64,000 bases of DNA from Cymodocea nodosa (GCA_036874045.1 CM072344.1:15472501-15536500); one strand, 5' to 3'; numbered from the stretch's first letter, positions 11,900 through 28,000 are shown. Notes: generated from the sequence alone by a model not told the origin. Translations and numbers: made by a program.

Positions 11900-12660
11900 G
11901 GCAGATCAATCCACATTTGTTCAATAAAATCTAAGGTGCCTTTCCATTGATTGATGCACATTCCTTCTTTTGTACATGCTCTACTTTAATGTCCAAAAAA
12001 TATTTCAATTGTCCTAGATCCTATAGATGAAAAAAATTGAGTGAAGATGCTTCTTTTTTCAAGTCAATAATAGCATCAAGATTATCTCTTGAAATTAAGA
12101 TGCCATTAACATAAATTAGTAAAAAAGTTACATTGCTCCCTCTTCTTTGAGTGAGCAGATTTGAATTGTTGAAAACCAACTTTGATAAGAATGCAAGAGA
12201 GGTTCTCAAACCAACCAACAATTTCTAGAAGCCCACTTCTGAATTTTTTTAAGATGTCAATCCATATTCTTCCCCCCCCCCCCCCCCCCACCACATCTAA
12301 AATGACCTACAGGTAGACGTACATAGGCATCTTCATGCAAATCACCATAAACAATTATGCTGTTAACATCAAGTTGAAAGATATTTCAATTGTTGGTGGC
12401 AACAGAGAAAGAAGAATCCTAATTGTAACTGGTTTCATCACGGGAGCACAAGTTTCAGTGTTGTCAATACTCTCAACTTGTTTGCATCCTTTTCCAACCA
12501 AGAGGATTGGTACCTACATTAAAAAATCTTCAAAAATGGTATGGTGGCGTACAATCCATCCTAAAAAGTTTGCTTTTCGGCATCCTTCTTCCTGCAAATG
12601 TTAGTCGTCAGTTTAGTGTTTGATTTTTATTTAACTTTCGTTCCTAGGAAAGCATAATCT
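11900..12660 (-). mobile_element. Ty1/copia reverse transcriptase fossil
   Basis: Minus-strand similarity to the copia reverse transcriptase region, including the surroundings of the family's YVDD-like motif. It is a short, broken, old fragment with several breaks and no recognisable LTRs. An 18-base C run lies within it. Confidence 0.65.
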
Positions 12661-15600
12661 ACACCCTAGTATATGTGTTCAGGCAGGCACCTGTGGACAA
12701 AAACACTGCAGCAACCGAAGAATTCAAACAAACAAAAAATGAGGGTATTATTTTATGTGAAGTTTTATGGCACCTTAGAAATCTATGATCACCATTAGAT
12801 GATTACAATTAATCATCTTCCCTTTTCTTATAAAATTATAAGAAAAGAAATCTTAATTTCTAATCTATGCAAAAATAAACTGATGTAACCTCCTCCCACT
12901 TACCTCGGGACTGCTTTTAATAATATTATTAGTAGTGGTGGTGGTGGTAGCAATAGTGGTGGTGTTAGAATGAAAGACCATGAGGTTGTTTGCATGCATA
13001 AATAAATAAATAAATTCCTTGTAGCTTATGAAACCCTCCTTCTCTCACACCTAAGACAAACGAAATTACTTCTTTGACCAAAAGATGGACTGATGAAGAT
13101 TAGTTTATAAGTGGCAGAAGTGCCTTTTGGGAGCCTTTGTCTTTTTCTTGTACTTTCTGTATTATTTTAAGATTTCTCTTCGACTGTAGTTTCATAACTG
13201 GAGTTTTTCTTCCTTGTGATATTTACCTTCTCCTTTCTCCTGAGGCGTCCCGTTGGTTCAAATATTTGAATGTACCTTCGAAAGGTGATGAGATTTTGTA
13301 TGGTATGTTATTAGGTGTCAATATTTTATTTTCTTTTCAACTTCTTAACTAAGATCAAGTGTAATAATATCTGTTAAAGGTGTCAAATGGATCAGGTTGT
13401 GTGGGGGTTCAGTCAACATCATGTTTCGGTAGTTTTTATGTCAAATCATGTCGTGTTAAGAATAAAAGGGAACTTTTCAAATACAATTCATAATTTATTA
13501 TCTTTTGATATTATATTTTTTTTGACATATTAAATTGATAATTAAAATTTATATATCTTTTTGGGAAATGACACATCAATTTTAGTGCAAAGTTTTATAT
13601 TTTTTAAACCTGGCATACTACTAACTTAGTAATTGATATGTCAAATTTAATTTTCAACGTAATTTCAAATGGTATGTTAATTTTTTTTTTTTTTTTTTTA
13701 AATTACGTATTTTATTTTGAATGTACCATAAGAGAGGAGAGAAGGTATTAGAAAAAGAAGTTCTAGAAGGGAATAAGGAAGAGATAAGAAACCTCGGCTG
13801 CCTCAACGACCAATCTTTCGTACACGTGCGGGCGATTTAAGAGCTCCGAAAGGCAGCGAAGACCAGACCGAGGGAAAGAGGATAACCGACAGGAGCATCA
13901 ATGATTATGACTTTTATTAATATTTAAATCTTTTTTATAAGGACATTTTTATATTTATAAAAATTTAAGTTTTAACGAAAGTCACAAATAATAATAATAA
14001 TAAATTAATTATTAATATTATTATTATTAAATTTTATTTCTAGATTTTAAATCTCAATAATGTAAAATACATTACAAAAATGTAACAAGGACTTTTTCAA
14101 ATTTACACCTGAAGTACTCATTTTGACCTTTAGGTAAGGTTTGTGTAGTTGAAACCACCGAAAATCATGGAAAAGGAAGGTCGATTTGCTCCACCTCTCG
14201 ACCACGCGGGTTCTTTTCCCGTTACCACCGACGGAACGAGGGTACATCCTTTTTATGATAAATCTAGTTACCACCTTACCTTGCATTTGTAAACTGTAAT
14301 TTTACTAATAAGATTTGATTTTTTTTTCTGCTTGATAATAGGACCACAATGATTTTTCATACTTGATTTTCGCTTTGTCAAAGGATCTTGATGTTTCTTT
14401 TCCTAGTAATGTTTGATTCTCTTTAGTTCTTTCCTTCTTTTAAAATATTTAGATCAATAGAAGTAATGTTACTTTTGTCTAAAAGTCACATTAATAAACT
14501 TCTATTTTGAGTCTTATTTCTTTTTGATTGATAAACTTTACTTTAAATGATGACATTGAGATTATTAATAAAGCCAATTTTAAATGAGAACAGCACGTTT
14601 GGAAATTTTGAAGTTTAGATTAATGCTAAGATCAACTCTGAGATTGATGGTGTCATTAACGAAGCTGAAAGAAAGGTAAACTTCTATTTGCTTTAGCTCT
14701 CTTACCTCCCAAGACTTTCTTAGATTATTTTAGCGTTCCTGGCTCTTCTCATCTTTTCTACCTTTTTTTTTTTTTCTCTGTTTGTACCACTCACCCTAGC
14801 TGTGGCCTCATAATTGGGGTTTTTTTCTCCTATTAATACAACTCATCTTGCAAAAAAAAGACCTTACTTACCCTTCATTTTCTAAGACCATCGACTTTAT
14901 TAGGAATCATATAAAGTTCAACTTGATTTCTTACATGCTATATGGTATATACAATATTAAATTATGACATTAAAGATTTATGATTTAGATAACATGCATT
15001 ATATACATGCCTACGTATGTCTCTATGTATTATAGATATGCCATCGATTGAGTTTGATTTGATTAAATCACTTATAAAACAATAAACCAAAACATACAAA
15101 CTGATGTAGACCTAAACCCACAGTTAAGGCACCACAATGTGGTTGAAGTTTGATGGTTTTCCAAACCTTGGATGTGGTAGTTGTAAGATGTCTTGCTATT
15201 TTGTCCCACCTGATAATATGCCTATTAGAGCACTCCTTAGGTTTTAACCACCATATTTAGAAGGAAGGAACCTATGCTAATACAAGCATTTCTAAACATT
15301 GTTCTTGTGAAAACACCAGAAATGGTAAAAGTGGATCGTTTCATTCATAAGCAATAGAACCTCTATACATAAACGTTACATACAAGAGATAAAACAATTC
15401 TAACCAATGTGATGGAGATCAAATCCACTTGCACACGGTACTAGACTAACAGATATACTTTTAACAGTTACATTTTCACAAGACGAGTCAAACAATTGTT
15501 CAAATGCTTACCTAGCAAGACTTCAACTTCTTAACCAAAACAGAAAATGAGCCATGGGCCGCCATCTCCTCCCCTCAATTCAACACTAGCTTGACCCATT

Positions 15601-16024
15601 TCCAGCCAGACACGATGCCGATCGAGCTGTGCCATAACACCTCTAATCTAGGTATGCATTACACTATCTATTGCGTTAAGCCAACTCTCATGCGACCAGT
15701 TCTTTTTATAAACAAAAATACCACTAACTTAAAATGAATCTTGATTATTTTTCACTTCTTACTATTTTCTGAATCTATTGCTAATAATACAAAATATTTC
15801 ACATGTAATTTACACATACCTTCTACTAGAATTATATAACTTGAAGCATCCGAACTACGGGAATTTGGCATTCGTGGCCGTTGATATCAGCATACATTGA
15901 CGTGCTACATGGTATTTCAAAGATTAACCTCGAACATATTACATGATATTATTTAGCACGTTGAGTGCTAAATGATATTGTGGGATGTCAACCACCGTAT
16001 TATGAAATATGTCCAATTTGTTTA

Positions 16025-19000
16025 TTACTGAGCGGGTTGAAGATGAGGACACACCTTATCGGGCTCACCCTTTGTCCACAAGTTATGAAGCTCGCCTCTT
16101 TTTCTTCCCAAAGTTAACATGGTACCTGCAGAAAGGAGTGGAATAAATAATTAGTGGTACTATGGCTTCAATCAAGCTGTACTATGATAGAATCCATAAA
16201 TATTCCTAATCAACCAATATCCATGTATTCAATGGATATAGCCTAAGGAACATGCAATCAACACTGAGCGTGGTCCAACAAAAATAGACTGCAAAAGTCA
16301 TGTCTAAATATGTACCTAGGGTGAAGGGAACGATATAAAGCAAAGCAGGTTGGCCATGCCCATCCATTAGATTCAGGGCAACATATGTAATAAGAAGACC
16401 TGCAAAATCCCCAGGGGCAGAAAAGTCATGCAGCAGAGAGAAAATTTACTAAAAAGCTAAAATAAATTTTAGAAGGCAATTCTGTTGCAGTGTCCAAAAT
16501 AAATTGCAACGAAGGGAAGAGGGTTTGATTAGAAGCAACAAGCAAGAGGATTTGATTGGAAACGACTTTTTATCTTCACAGGCATAATCAGACCCACAAT
16601 GACAAACCAGACAACAAATTCCATAAAGTAACGTCACGGAGCACTTTTTTTTTTTTAATTTCCTCTCACAGAACTCGCCTGCACGGTGAAATACTTTGCA
16701 TTCGAATATATGTTGGCGCATGGCATTTGGTTGAGAACCTGGCTATTATCATTTGGGTTGGGTTGAATACTTGAATCGAACTAGACCAAGTGAAGAAAAT
16801 GAAGCTTTTAGAGTTATGTAATAATAGGAGGTATTATTCCTATAGCGCCCACCATGTAATAGACCTCTCCATGTAACATTTATTTATAGAGATCTTAATG
16901 GTAGTCAATGAAACATCAACCTTTCACCTTATCTTGCTTCCACATGGTAGAAGAGTATAGCTTTCTGAGAAAGAAAGAGAAGAGAGAAACAACAGTCACA
17001 TAGTCGGGTAGGACATACAGCTTCCAATATGAGACTATTATCCTACCCTCTAATTATGGATCCATTTATTGCATTATCTACTCGAATAATGAAGAGAATT
17101 TATGTTGCTAACCTAAGTCTTAAGGCATTGGTGGTGGTGGTGATCGCTAACTCATAGTAACAAGTAGGTTATAACTTAAGCTATAAGATGGAAGAAACAA
17201 GACAGGCAAACTACGCATAGATATGACATTATATAGTGATGTATACCCAGCAATTATTGATAGTACTATTTATGCCACAACAGTGGACTTCATGACATGC
17301 ACCAAGAATTGTAATGTTGTTCTGAAAAGGTTAGTCGTACTTACCAGAACCATATGCAATCATTGACCACAAGAAATAACCGGCTCGTAAGGTCTTTTTT
17401 GCAGCTGTGTCATATCTACAAATTGATACCAAAACAGTCAAGATCTTAATTTCACCATGGGATTTGCAAATTTGGGGATTATTAGTCTCATTGGAAACTC
17501 CCAATTTAATGGTTGCACTTCAATAAGGGTAAATATAGTAGGGCAATAGAAAGGTTCGAGAAAAATATGGTAGGACAATAGGAGAGTAAGTTAAGAGCTT
17601 CATTTGCATAACACAAAGCAACTCTCATCTATCATCTCAAAGGTGACCAAAAGTCATCGATGATCATTTTTTCATTTATAAACTTCAGTAAAAATCCCAT
17701 TATTAGTCACTTCATCAAAAGAATTAATTAATTAATTCGAAAAAATAAAAATAAAAAAGTAAAAAATTAGGTACTTTATAAAAATGTAACAAATCAGTGT
17801 ATTACATAAATTCCTATGAAGTTTCTACAATGGAATTTAGGATATAGATCACCCCTACCCAACTAAACTTTTTGTGTGAAAAAATAATGGGATTGAGGCA
17901 GATCAACTTCCAAATTCATGAGTTTGTAGCAATGAAACTACAACAAAGCAGGATTCTAGCTCTACCAACGAAAGAAACTATACAAATGGAATTTTCAAAG
18001 AAAGAAAGGTTGTCAGAAAGACTTACCTCAACGCAAACGCAATCAGTAGTCCAGGTAAGAGTATATCACCAAATCCAATGATACTATATCCTCCCCACGG
18101 ATCAAACAAACGTGGAATCTTTAGTAGCATTGGCACACCATCTTCACCACTTCCATCACCACGAGCAACCTATAGATACCACACACAATGTAAAATAAGC
18201 CATGCATCATGTCACATAAGAAAAGCAAGACATTCTTGACAGTTTGTTATGTATTGTCTGACACTACTTACCACAATCATGACGCTTTCATGGAACCAGC
18301 TTTTTGACACAAACACCCAAAAAATATCATAAAGGAAAGCACAACCGAGAAGCACTGTCCCTACCTGTCATACTACACATGTTAACATCACACCTCAATA
18401 TATCCGTCAACAATAATCTATGCCATAATCCTACAATTTGGGGTCAGCCACAACCTCAATATATCTGTCAATTGTAAAAAAAAAGACATTGCAAGGTGAC
18501 AATCTAGGTTTTCATAGAGATGATATTATCTAATTCCAAAGCTACAAGCATACCGAGCATTTAAATTACTTTTGCTGATTTCTCTGGAAAGACAAATTCT
18601 TGGCACTTGGGCAACGATAAGCAGAATGATATAAAGGCCACATCCCAAATTGATACAATTTTTATTTGATATCTTTGGGCATGTGCGATTGTGTGTGGTG
18701 TGAAAAAAAGAATATTTAAATATTTACTCTTATTAAATAAATGATGCAATGGTCACCTTGAGATTGGGCACACGGACAATTTGAAGGACTGTAATCATCA
18801 ATGTGATGCCCTGCTCAGAGAACATGAGTCAGAAAAAAATGCTACGTGACAATTGAATGCATCAAGAGTAGGAAACCATGATGATGCATCACAACGATTC
18901 AGCACCTTTAAGTATCCACATGTAGTATGTTCAATAAGTGACGCAACTGAATGAAGTCAACATTTACTTATGCAAGAGTATGGAGAGTAGTTGAATAAAC

Positions 19001-22000
19001 AAAAAATTGAATCATACGTGGCTGCTGCGAGCATGATAAAATCTGTATATGACAAAAAAAATCAACAACAATCCAAGTCATAATGCCACTATGTAATGCA
19101 GTTTACATATAGCAAATGAATCCGCAAATGCAATCAACAACTAGTGTCATTTATAATTATTCATATAAAGATCAAAGAATATGACACTACCCTCTAAAGC
19201 AGCAGGCCACGGATATTCAAGTGCTTCATGGTGATGTCCTCATAGAGTTCATCATAAGCAAAATAGGTTCTAAAACTTGCAAGTCATTCTGTATTCTAGT
19301 ATCATAAGGACTTGTATGACTTTTTTGTGAATTATACTTTCACATTTTACCAGTTGGAAAACTGTTCACTGTGATATTAGGCTTAGGCTTGTTCAGATAA
19401 GGCCAATGCAATTTATGAGCACAAGATATGTGCGTGTGAGATCTCAATAAATACTTTATGGTGATGAGCATGGACAGAAACGAAAATAAATTTTTAGATG
19501 AATAGAGACTGTTTATGTGGAATTTCAATTCAAGATTATACCAATTGTGCTTGAGTAGTCTACAGCTATTTTCTGAATGATAGTGTTAGAGTAAATGCAG
19601 AATTGTTAGAATAAATAGATCCTATTTAGATTACTTGTAGGTTATGTAATAGGTCGGTGGTCTAAGAAATAATTCTCCTAATATAAGATATAGTGTACTC
19701 TTTCTCGTCGCACAAGACATGATAAGATTATTCCATTCCTCACTTCTTGACATGTGTGTCTGTCACTGAGAACTAAAGCTACCACTGCAAATATAATCAG
19801 AAGATTTTTTTCCAATTACATGTAACCATATGAAGGGCAACGATTTTCTACACATGAAATCAACAAAAAACAATTAACAGAAGTTAAAGGTTGCAATCTG
19901 GGCTTACAAGGATATCTTGCCCTATCCAAGCAAAGGAAACATGACGATAAACAGCCCAAATAACAGCAAACGCCACACAGAATGGAGAAACAGCTAATGT
20001 GAGGAAGGACACAGACCCTAAAAGGGGGACTTTGACGAATGATTCTTCAGCATGCTTAAACCACCTGAAAATACAATCATAAATGGTGACTTGATTCCAA
20101 ACTTGATTCCAGTTTGAAAACTATTTTGAATCTATTGATTTTACAATTATCATCAATAACTTCTAACTGAATAAGCAACTGCAAATCACACATCAATCAC
20201 TAAAGGTCAACACTGGTTACTCATTTAGAAGAGAGCAATCAAAAAAATGGAAAACTAATTGAAAAACATGATAACATGGCACAGAACATTCCTGAATTCA
20301 TGTTCTGATGTAGGAATTTATAACAAAGAAGAGTATAATCTTGACCTAAAAAATAGTATAGACATATGTAATGAATGAAGCATAAACATCAAGCATGCAA
20401 TAATACTGAATAAGAATGATTCTGTCAAAGGAAACCTCTAAATAATTAGGTTTTTTAACACTTGCTTAGCCTCCCTATGGAGTATTATAGTTAAAAAAAA
20501 ATACAAACACAGGGAAAGTACTAAAAGTTGTTGACACTGATTTAGATATGATGATGTTTGACTAAAAAATTATGATACAATGTCAAAATAGTAAATATCA
20601 TGGTGAAACTTTAAAAGGACGTATAAATTTGTAGAATGTGGTGATGCTTCTGGTGACATCAAAGTAGTCAAGTAAATGTAGAAAAAGTAATAAATAGATT
20701 GAGAAAAAACATCTGTAACTTTAATATCTACATCTTCTTGACTGCGAATAATAAGATTTAGGAATGGATATATTTGTAACTTCAACCGTGAATTTACAAA
20801 TTTTCAAGAAAAATCCAACTATACAACTTTAAACATATTTAAAAATACTTCATGCACAAATACATATATAAAATATAAATAAATTCATAATGAATTGCAA
20901 ATCAAAAATCAATTGCTTTAACAGATTTTATTATAAGGAACTGCAAGCTTACCGTGACAGCAAAGCCACTAAACAAGTTTGTAGGCCCTGCAGAACAGAA
21001 AAACAATAATCATACTTTATGCATAAGAAACCAGCAATCGTCTGAAAATCCAGGATCATATGTGGCAAAATGAATTCTGATTTTCAAAAATAATTGACCT
21101 TAGGTTAGGTTGTCTAATTTTGGTGAGTGGCTGTCATATCAATTACCAATCACTAAGTATTCTCATTTCCAAAATAGAGCAGCATCACTTGGAAAAACCA
21201 GACCGAAGTAACTGTGCTACACCCTAGAATAGTATATTCTTACTAATTTCCCTAGTATGCTGCTTGTTCAGCCATCCATGTAAAGATAAAAATATAACAA
21301 AGTGTTTTAACAAAATTAGATAACTACCACATCACACAGAGGAACAAGTTGCTTATAAAATCACCTTGTTACTTATATCAATGTCCTTTATCATTATGAT
21401 TACCATTACAAATAAGATATAAGATCAGCTATGCTACTTTCTAAGGAACATTGAAAAATGGCATGACCAAACTTTTTAGAATGTGATTATATTTCAATTT
21501 CAATAACTCGCTAGGAAAAATAAAGTTGTAGATTTAAAAGTCATCATAACAGTTGGAGAGCAAACCTCAACACCTCCAATGCAAAATAAAACCACCAAAA
21601 GTTCAATGAACCAGTAGGACATAAACTTGTATAGCAAGATGAGAAAGGATGAAGCCACAACAACAAACAGAATAGCTGTTGTTATGTTGATATCCACAAC
21701 ACCATCTCCTGCACCTGTATTCGGCATGTTGAGCAAATCATCTGGTGCATCCTACAAATGTAATCAACTCAAAATCATGCATTGTTAAAAAAATAGTATT
21801 TGAAATGTGAGACCACGAAAACAATGGTCTTCCAGAAATATGTGATCAAACAGCTAATACAGAAAAGAACTTATTCCACAAGACGGACTTTCAATAATTT
21901 GTCATGTTCAATTGATGCTTCTCTAGCACTCCGAGCTGACCAAATTGATGCACAGAGTATTGTACCCACTGCCATGAGCCACAGGAATACTTCTGCAGTA

Positions 22001-25000
22001 TCCACAAGAGGTCTCTGTGGAGAGTAAAGCTGAACCGCCACTGAGAAAAAGAAAAAATGCAAAGCATCATTGCAAGTCAAGATTATAACAATAAATATAC
22101 CTTGTGCTAATAATTAGCCAAAGTCTTGGACAAAAGTTCAATTTCATGAATACATCCTATTTTCTTTCCACTTTTCCAGTTACACCACAAAACATTTAGT
22201 TGGGATATTACCTTTCTTCTTGCTGGTTAACATAAGGCTAGTCCCCTTTTAAATCTGAAAACCAAGCTTTTCATCTCATTACCTTCTCAGGTACTCCATT
22301 AACTTTTATTGAGCTAAATTTTTTGTCTAGATTAAGAACAAAGAGTGATGTTGTTTCAGAGCTTTTTCATCTGTCAGCACCCCCAATTTTCACTCTTAAT
22401 TCCGGAGGATCTAATCAGAAAGATATTTATGCGACTATAGAAGGCAATGCAACAATTAATGCCTTAAATCCATATATGTAGGTCAGCAAAATAAATGGGA
22501 GTAGGCTCATGTAAATGACTGGTCTCTAGGCTAATTCCTTGCCTTTCTGCCCTGCTCTGTCATTAGAATTGTTTTTTAGTATTGATAATGTTCTCAGTTC
22601 TTACCTGGGTATGAATCCAGGTATCCTTCCCTCACTTAATACTTGTCTTTATATTTTGAATTTCATTACCCCAACAAGGCTCATCTTTCACCTTCTTTAT
22701 CATGCTTTGAATTTCTTTCACAGAAAACCATTACTTAGAAAAAATTCACAGGAATTATTACATAAACCTAAATCCTGAACAAATCACCAATGCTCCTCAC
22801 TTCAGCTAATCTTCTAGATATAAAGATGATATTGCCAGGTGAACATTCTTGGAGATAAATGATGAGTTATATGCAGATGACACTATAGTGGCAAACAACC
22901 CACATCAAACAAGGTGAATCTTACGTTAAGAAAATAAAATCCTTTAGTCTAGCAAATTTGGTAGACAATATTTTGACCAATTGCTTGAAGAAGCTCAATG
23001 TTTGATGAATTCTTTGGATAAAGACTTTCAAATGGATTTTGTCTGATCTTATCACATCATTAAAGACAACCATTAATACAATCAAGCATAATATTGAAAT
23101 TCATGTATAAGCCTTGAGTGAGATAAAAAATGTTAGGCTCAAGTTTGATATTAAAATTCAATGATAAATTGGGTGGATTTGGACACCCAAGACCCATTCA
23201 TGTCAAAAGACTATGTCCCTAGTATTCTGACACATTAAAGTTTTTTGATGACAAATTAATATTTAATGTTATATTTATTTTTTTAGTTGAATGTGGATGA
23301 TTCATAAAACTAATACTCAATCTGAGGAAGATTGCAATTAAGGTGTTATCTTAGACACTCAAATAACCTCTGTTTTTGAATGTAAAAGGAATAGGAGTAT
23401 ACTCAATCTCATGCCTATGAACTAATTAGGAGCCCAAAAAGAAAATTATTTGTCAATGAAGGGGGAGCATGTGAATGAAGGGGAAAATCACAGGTTGGAT
23501 CCTATTGATGTGACATGCATATACAAAAACTCAAGTGATGAATATCCTACTGTGAAATGAATTGAGGAGTACGCTCAACCCATTTTAGATGAGGAGCATG
23601 CACATGAGATAATGTCAATGTAATGGAATACATGAGTTCATTGTCAGATTCTTATGGCATTAGCAAAAGTTTATGTTTGGGTGATGACAACGAGATAGAC
23701 GACAATCCCACACAATCCTTGGACAATGATGATGATGCTAGTAATGGTAGTAGTGATAATGATAACAATTTTAATGATGCTAATGGAGGTGGTGATGGTT
23801 TCATTCCTACTTAGATTACTCCCACTTAACTTCAGAGTTCTAATGAGATTCAATACTTTAGTGTTAGTATAATTGCACCCATGATGACATGTTTCCTAAT
23901 GTTGGTAATCTAACACTTGCCTTAAAATACAAGCTGACATCTATCATATCTAACTGATGTGGCGACACATCAACCTACTTTGACTACACAAAATCAAGAT
24001 CATGGAGTTGAGCCAACACACGGATATGAATCTTTACCTTATCATTATAGAAGGAAAACATAAGGAACTAGGGAGCACACACAACAAACAAGAGACACAT
24101 TCATCTCTAGCAAGAATCTTTAATGTTTTGAGAATGAATGATCCACAACCTCAACCTCATGATCCTCAAACTCAACCTCAAGACCTTTATGATTACAACT
24201 TCTGTAGTGAAAATTCACATGACCTATAAGATTATTACTTTGATAGTGTGAGAACAAAACCCAATAAGTCAATAGGGTGAATGGGATGTAGGTTTCATTT
24301 TTTGAACGCATGACCTATTCCATTCTCAACAAATGTCTCCTCTAGTGCCACTAGTACCTCCTCCCATATAACCTAGAGATTTGGAATCTAAATATTTGGA
24401 GATGATACTTCATTAATATCCATGCATAAAATATCTCATATGCATGCGTGATTTAGAGTACTACAATGTAGTTGTAGAGTATCAAATTGTTTATTCAATT
24501 TAAACACCGTTAAGTTGTTTAGTAGTGTGGATGCAATATTTGATGTGTTAGTAGATTTTCCATCAATACCTATCATCACATCAAGAACAAGTCTACATCC
24601 CTCCAAGGTATTCAACGTGAAATTGATCATTTGGTATGTTTTTGTTGTGCTTGAAATCCTTTAACATTATGCATTATATTTCTACCATTCCTATATAATT
24701 TAAGTCTATTTATATGCATGGAATATTGTATTTAAATGTCTGTGGCATTTTATTTATGATAATTGCCTAGAAATTTTATCTCAGTGCTATTATATGCTTA
24801 TTACAACTTATTTTATCTTATCCTAGAGTTTCAAGTTAAAATTAAATTTTTTACTATTTGCAAAAATCTATTTTGTTTCCATTGATACAATCTTCAACCT
24901 TCAATACATTTACTTTTTTTGAAGGACAAATCCTCACTATGATACTGAAACTCTATTTCTTGATCCTAGTATATCTATTATCCATTGTACATGCAATTCC

Positions 25001-28000
25001 TCTTTGAAAAGGAATAAATCCACTTTCTCTCTAATTCCACAGAATGGAAAAACAAGGTCAAGGTCCTAGGCAATGTGCCAGAGTGCACAAGGGTAGCAAA
25101 ATGACGACAGGATTATGTACAAATGGCTATGACTTGATTAGTGTTTTCAAGCTATTGTTTTCTTTGTCTCTATTTGTGTTGCTTTATTTTCTCTTTTAAA
25201 GTTACTCTTAAAACCCCTCTTTTTGGTTTTGGCTGTGTTTGTGAATATTAGTTTTGAGTATATAGAACCGCAAGCACATAGTGTCTATTGCATGTATTTT
25301 TCATAATTGCCCTTGTAAATGATAAAGCATGTAAATCTCACATAAATCATATAAATTAACTTCACAGGTCATCATTTATGTATGAAAATACATATAATAA
25401 AATGCAGAATTTTAAACCAAACATTATGTTTTTGTGTAGACCACCCCTTATTGTTTTTCAATAACTTTCTTTATTGTCACTAAAAGGTAAAATTGCATCA
25501 AACGAATCTCTAAAATTCAACCCTTCCCATTCAATAAATTGCCCCTTACTGAAGATCACTTTTTGACTTCATTTTTATAGAAGATTTTCCAAATTCCCTC
25601 ACATCAAAAGAAGAGTTCGTCCTGATATTCAGTCCTCCAAATACAAAATGAATTTAAGGCTTCAACGTTACATTTTCTTTGGGAAAGGGTTGAATTCGCC
25701 CTTTCTACCTAACATGTCCCAGCATCAATTCTGACTTGATTTGGTTAGTTCACCCATTTTCCACTTATAGATTCATTATAGACAAACGGTCTTACTGTGT
25801 CCATGGTCCCTTTTCTTTCATATGAAGTAAACCAATTTTCTGTTTCAGAGTCTCTGATGCTTTTAGCAGGACTTGGATGCTTCCTCTACAATTTTTTTCT
25901 CACTATCGTAAATATACTTTGTTTTTAGCAGCAAATGGTGTGATTCATTAAAACAGAAGAAAACCGTACAAGAATGATAAAGGAAAACAGCCTATCAGAA
26001 TGATAGACCAAAAAACAACAAACCGTTACAATTAAAAAACAACCACATTACACATTAATTCCAAGAGAGAACCCAACATAAAAAATCAACAGGAAGGGGC
26101 AACAAGAGACGACTAGTACCAAAATACTTAATCAGACTATAAAACTCAGAAGCCACTGACAGACCACTCAATCTGTCATGAAGGTGAAGACATCTTTCTT
26201 CCTTCTTTCACATCACCAGGATGTACTGAGACCCTCCTATTTCTCCCCAGCCAATCATTTACTGTTTTCTCCCCAGCCAATCATGGTGCAAATTTCCTCT
26301 TTTTTTCTTCCATCCAAATTGTTACCCTTAGGAAGACTTCCCATGATTTCTCAACTGATTCCAACCAAGGCCTACCCACAGACTCCCAATTCCAGCTGAA
26401 TCTACTACTAAACCCACCTGCCATATAGGTTATCTCCAAATTGTAAAAGAAAAAACAAGCTTAGAAAAAATATATATTAACTAGAGAAGATCATTTCAGT
26501 AATCATGCATTTATTAAACTTAACCCTGTAAATTAACAATGCAAATTTCAAAGATAAGGCCTCTTTTAGAGGCAAGCAGGCCAAAAGTGAAAACAATGAC
26601 ATGGAAAATATACCGGAACTGCTCTTTAGACTTTCCTGCAAACTTACTCCAGCATTTTGTGGCAGCATGACCGCTGGTATGTTTATATGTAAATCTGTTT
26701 CATTAGGGTCACATACCATTTTGTAAAGTTCTGCAGTAACATCAGAATCACATTGTTATCTCAACCAGTCAGAAACATTGAAAGTTGCATGGAAAAAATC
26801 AGTAAACACATCAAGCTTGCAGCAGAAACAGAGCAGCTCGGACCAAATGTTTTGCATTTTGTTCCCAAAATAGGATCCCCCCCCCCAATTTAATTACACA
26901 GAAAATGAATGAAATAAACAGTAATACCCAGAAAGCTAAAGCATGATACATAAAATTTGATTAAATTTAAATCCTTTTTCACAGTTTCTAACCAAATAAT
27001 TTTTGGCCTTTCTCTACTTCTTTTAGTTTTTTTTACACTAATTAATTTTTCTCTCCTAACTGATGCATCCTTTAACCTTTTAAAAACATAACCAAACTAC
27101 TTAAGCTGATTTTTTCTTATCTAATCTTCAATTAATGCTAACTTTTTATATATAATTATGTTTTACAACTCAACATTTGGAATAATAGAATATAGCTAGG
27201 AAAATAACAATTTTATAGAAATTTTCTTTTAATTTTATAAGTATCATCCTATCACAAAGCATTTCTCCACTTCATCTACTCTATTTTAATCCTATGAAAA
27301 CATTCTCTATAATTTTTTCATTGCTATTTATTATAAATCCTTAACTATTTAAAAGTCTTGCAATTTTAATTATATATCATTATCATTATTCATATTTTTG
27401 TTGAATCTATATTTTATATATTCAATTTTTTGACCTACTCAATTTAAATTCTTTGGACTCAAAACTATCTCTCCATGATTTTAATTTAAAACTAACATCT
27501 ACCTTACTTTCATCAATGAAAACTATGTTATTAGAAAATAGCATACACTAAGATATTTCTCCTAGAATTTTCTTAATTATTTCATCCTAAACCCTAACTA
27601 AAACAAACAAGTATAGGCTTAGAGAGAATTCTTGCTGTAAACCTATGGCTATTGGAAATTCCTTAGTTTCTCATCTTGTAATTTTAACACTAGTAACTAT
27701 TCTTTCATATATGTCATTTATAATATCAATATATCCTAAACTACTACTTTTATTTCCGACACCCACCACAATAAATTTCTTTCCAATACCCACCACATAC
27801 TGTAGTTTGCAATTTAAATAAATTACGGAAAGAAGAGGAACTGAATACTTCCTTTAGATGGAATGAAGACATCCTTTTCTAATATCCTTTCTTACATGCT
27901 TAACTTATTGAGAAAAATGAGCACATTGAGAAAAGGTAAGCAAAATAAATAACCCTTTGATTAGTAATAATGTTGTCTTGATTGAAATTTGGAAAGTGTA

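Larger units (their letters stand above)
9605..16024. other. Intergenic region between the ERF and SPPL genes
   Basis: 6.4 kb without a convincing host gene. Contents: ERF promoter and sites to about 10150; a possible SINE-like segment (10200-10350); a TATC/GATA hairpin (10709-10777); a decayed Ty1/copia piece (11900-12660) with an 18-base C run (12272-12289); T-rich and simple repeats; two GC-richer islands (13785-13900, 14140-14290) of unknown nature; and T-rich stretches near 13140-13330 and 14740-14860 that look like LINE 3' debris. From about 15640 to 16024 lies the 3' flank of SPPL. Confidence 0.55.

Noticed and set aside
13785-13900. GC-rich island as a lost exon or small gene
   Set aside because: No conserved protein motif and no paired splice sites with a frame.
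14625-14680. Pseudo-exon reading KINSEIDGVINEAERK before a GTAAAC donor
   Set aside because: It matches no family I recognise and has no partner exons nearby; chance or transposon debris is likelier.
19597-19790. Solo LTR starting TGTTAGAATAAATAG
   Set aside because: No convincing CA end, target duplication or internal element; similarity to 16800-17040 was too loose.
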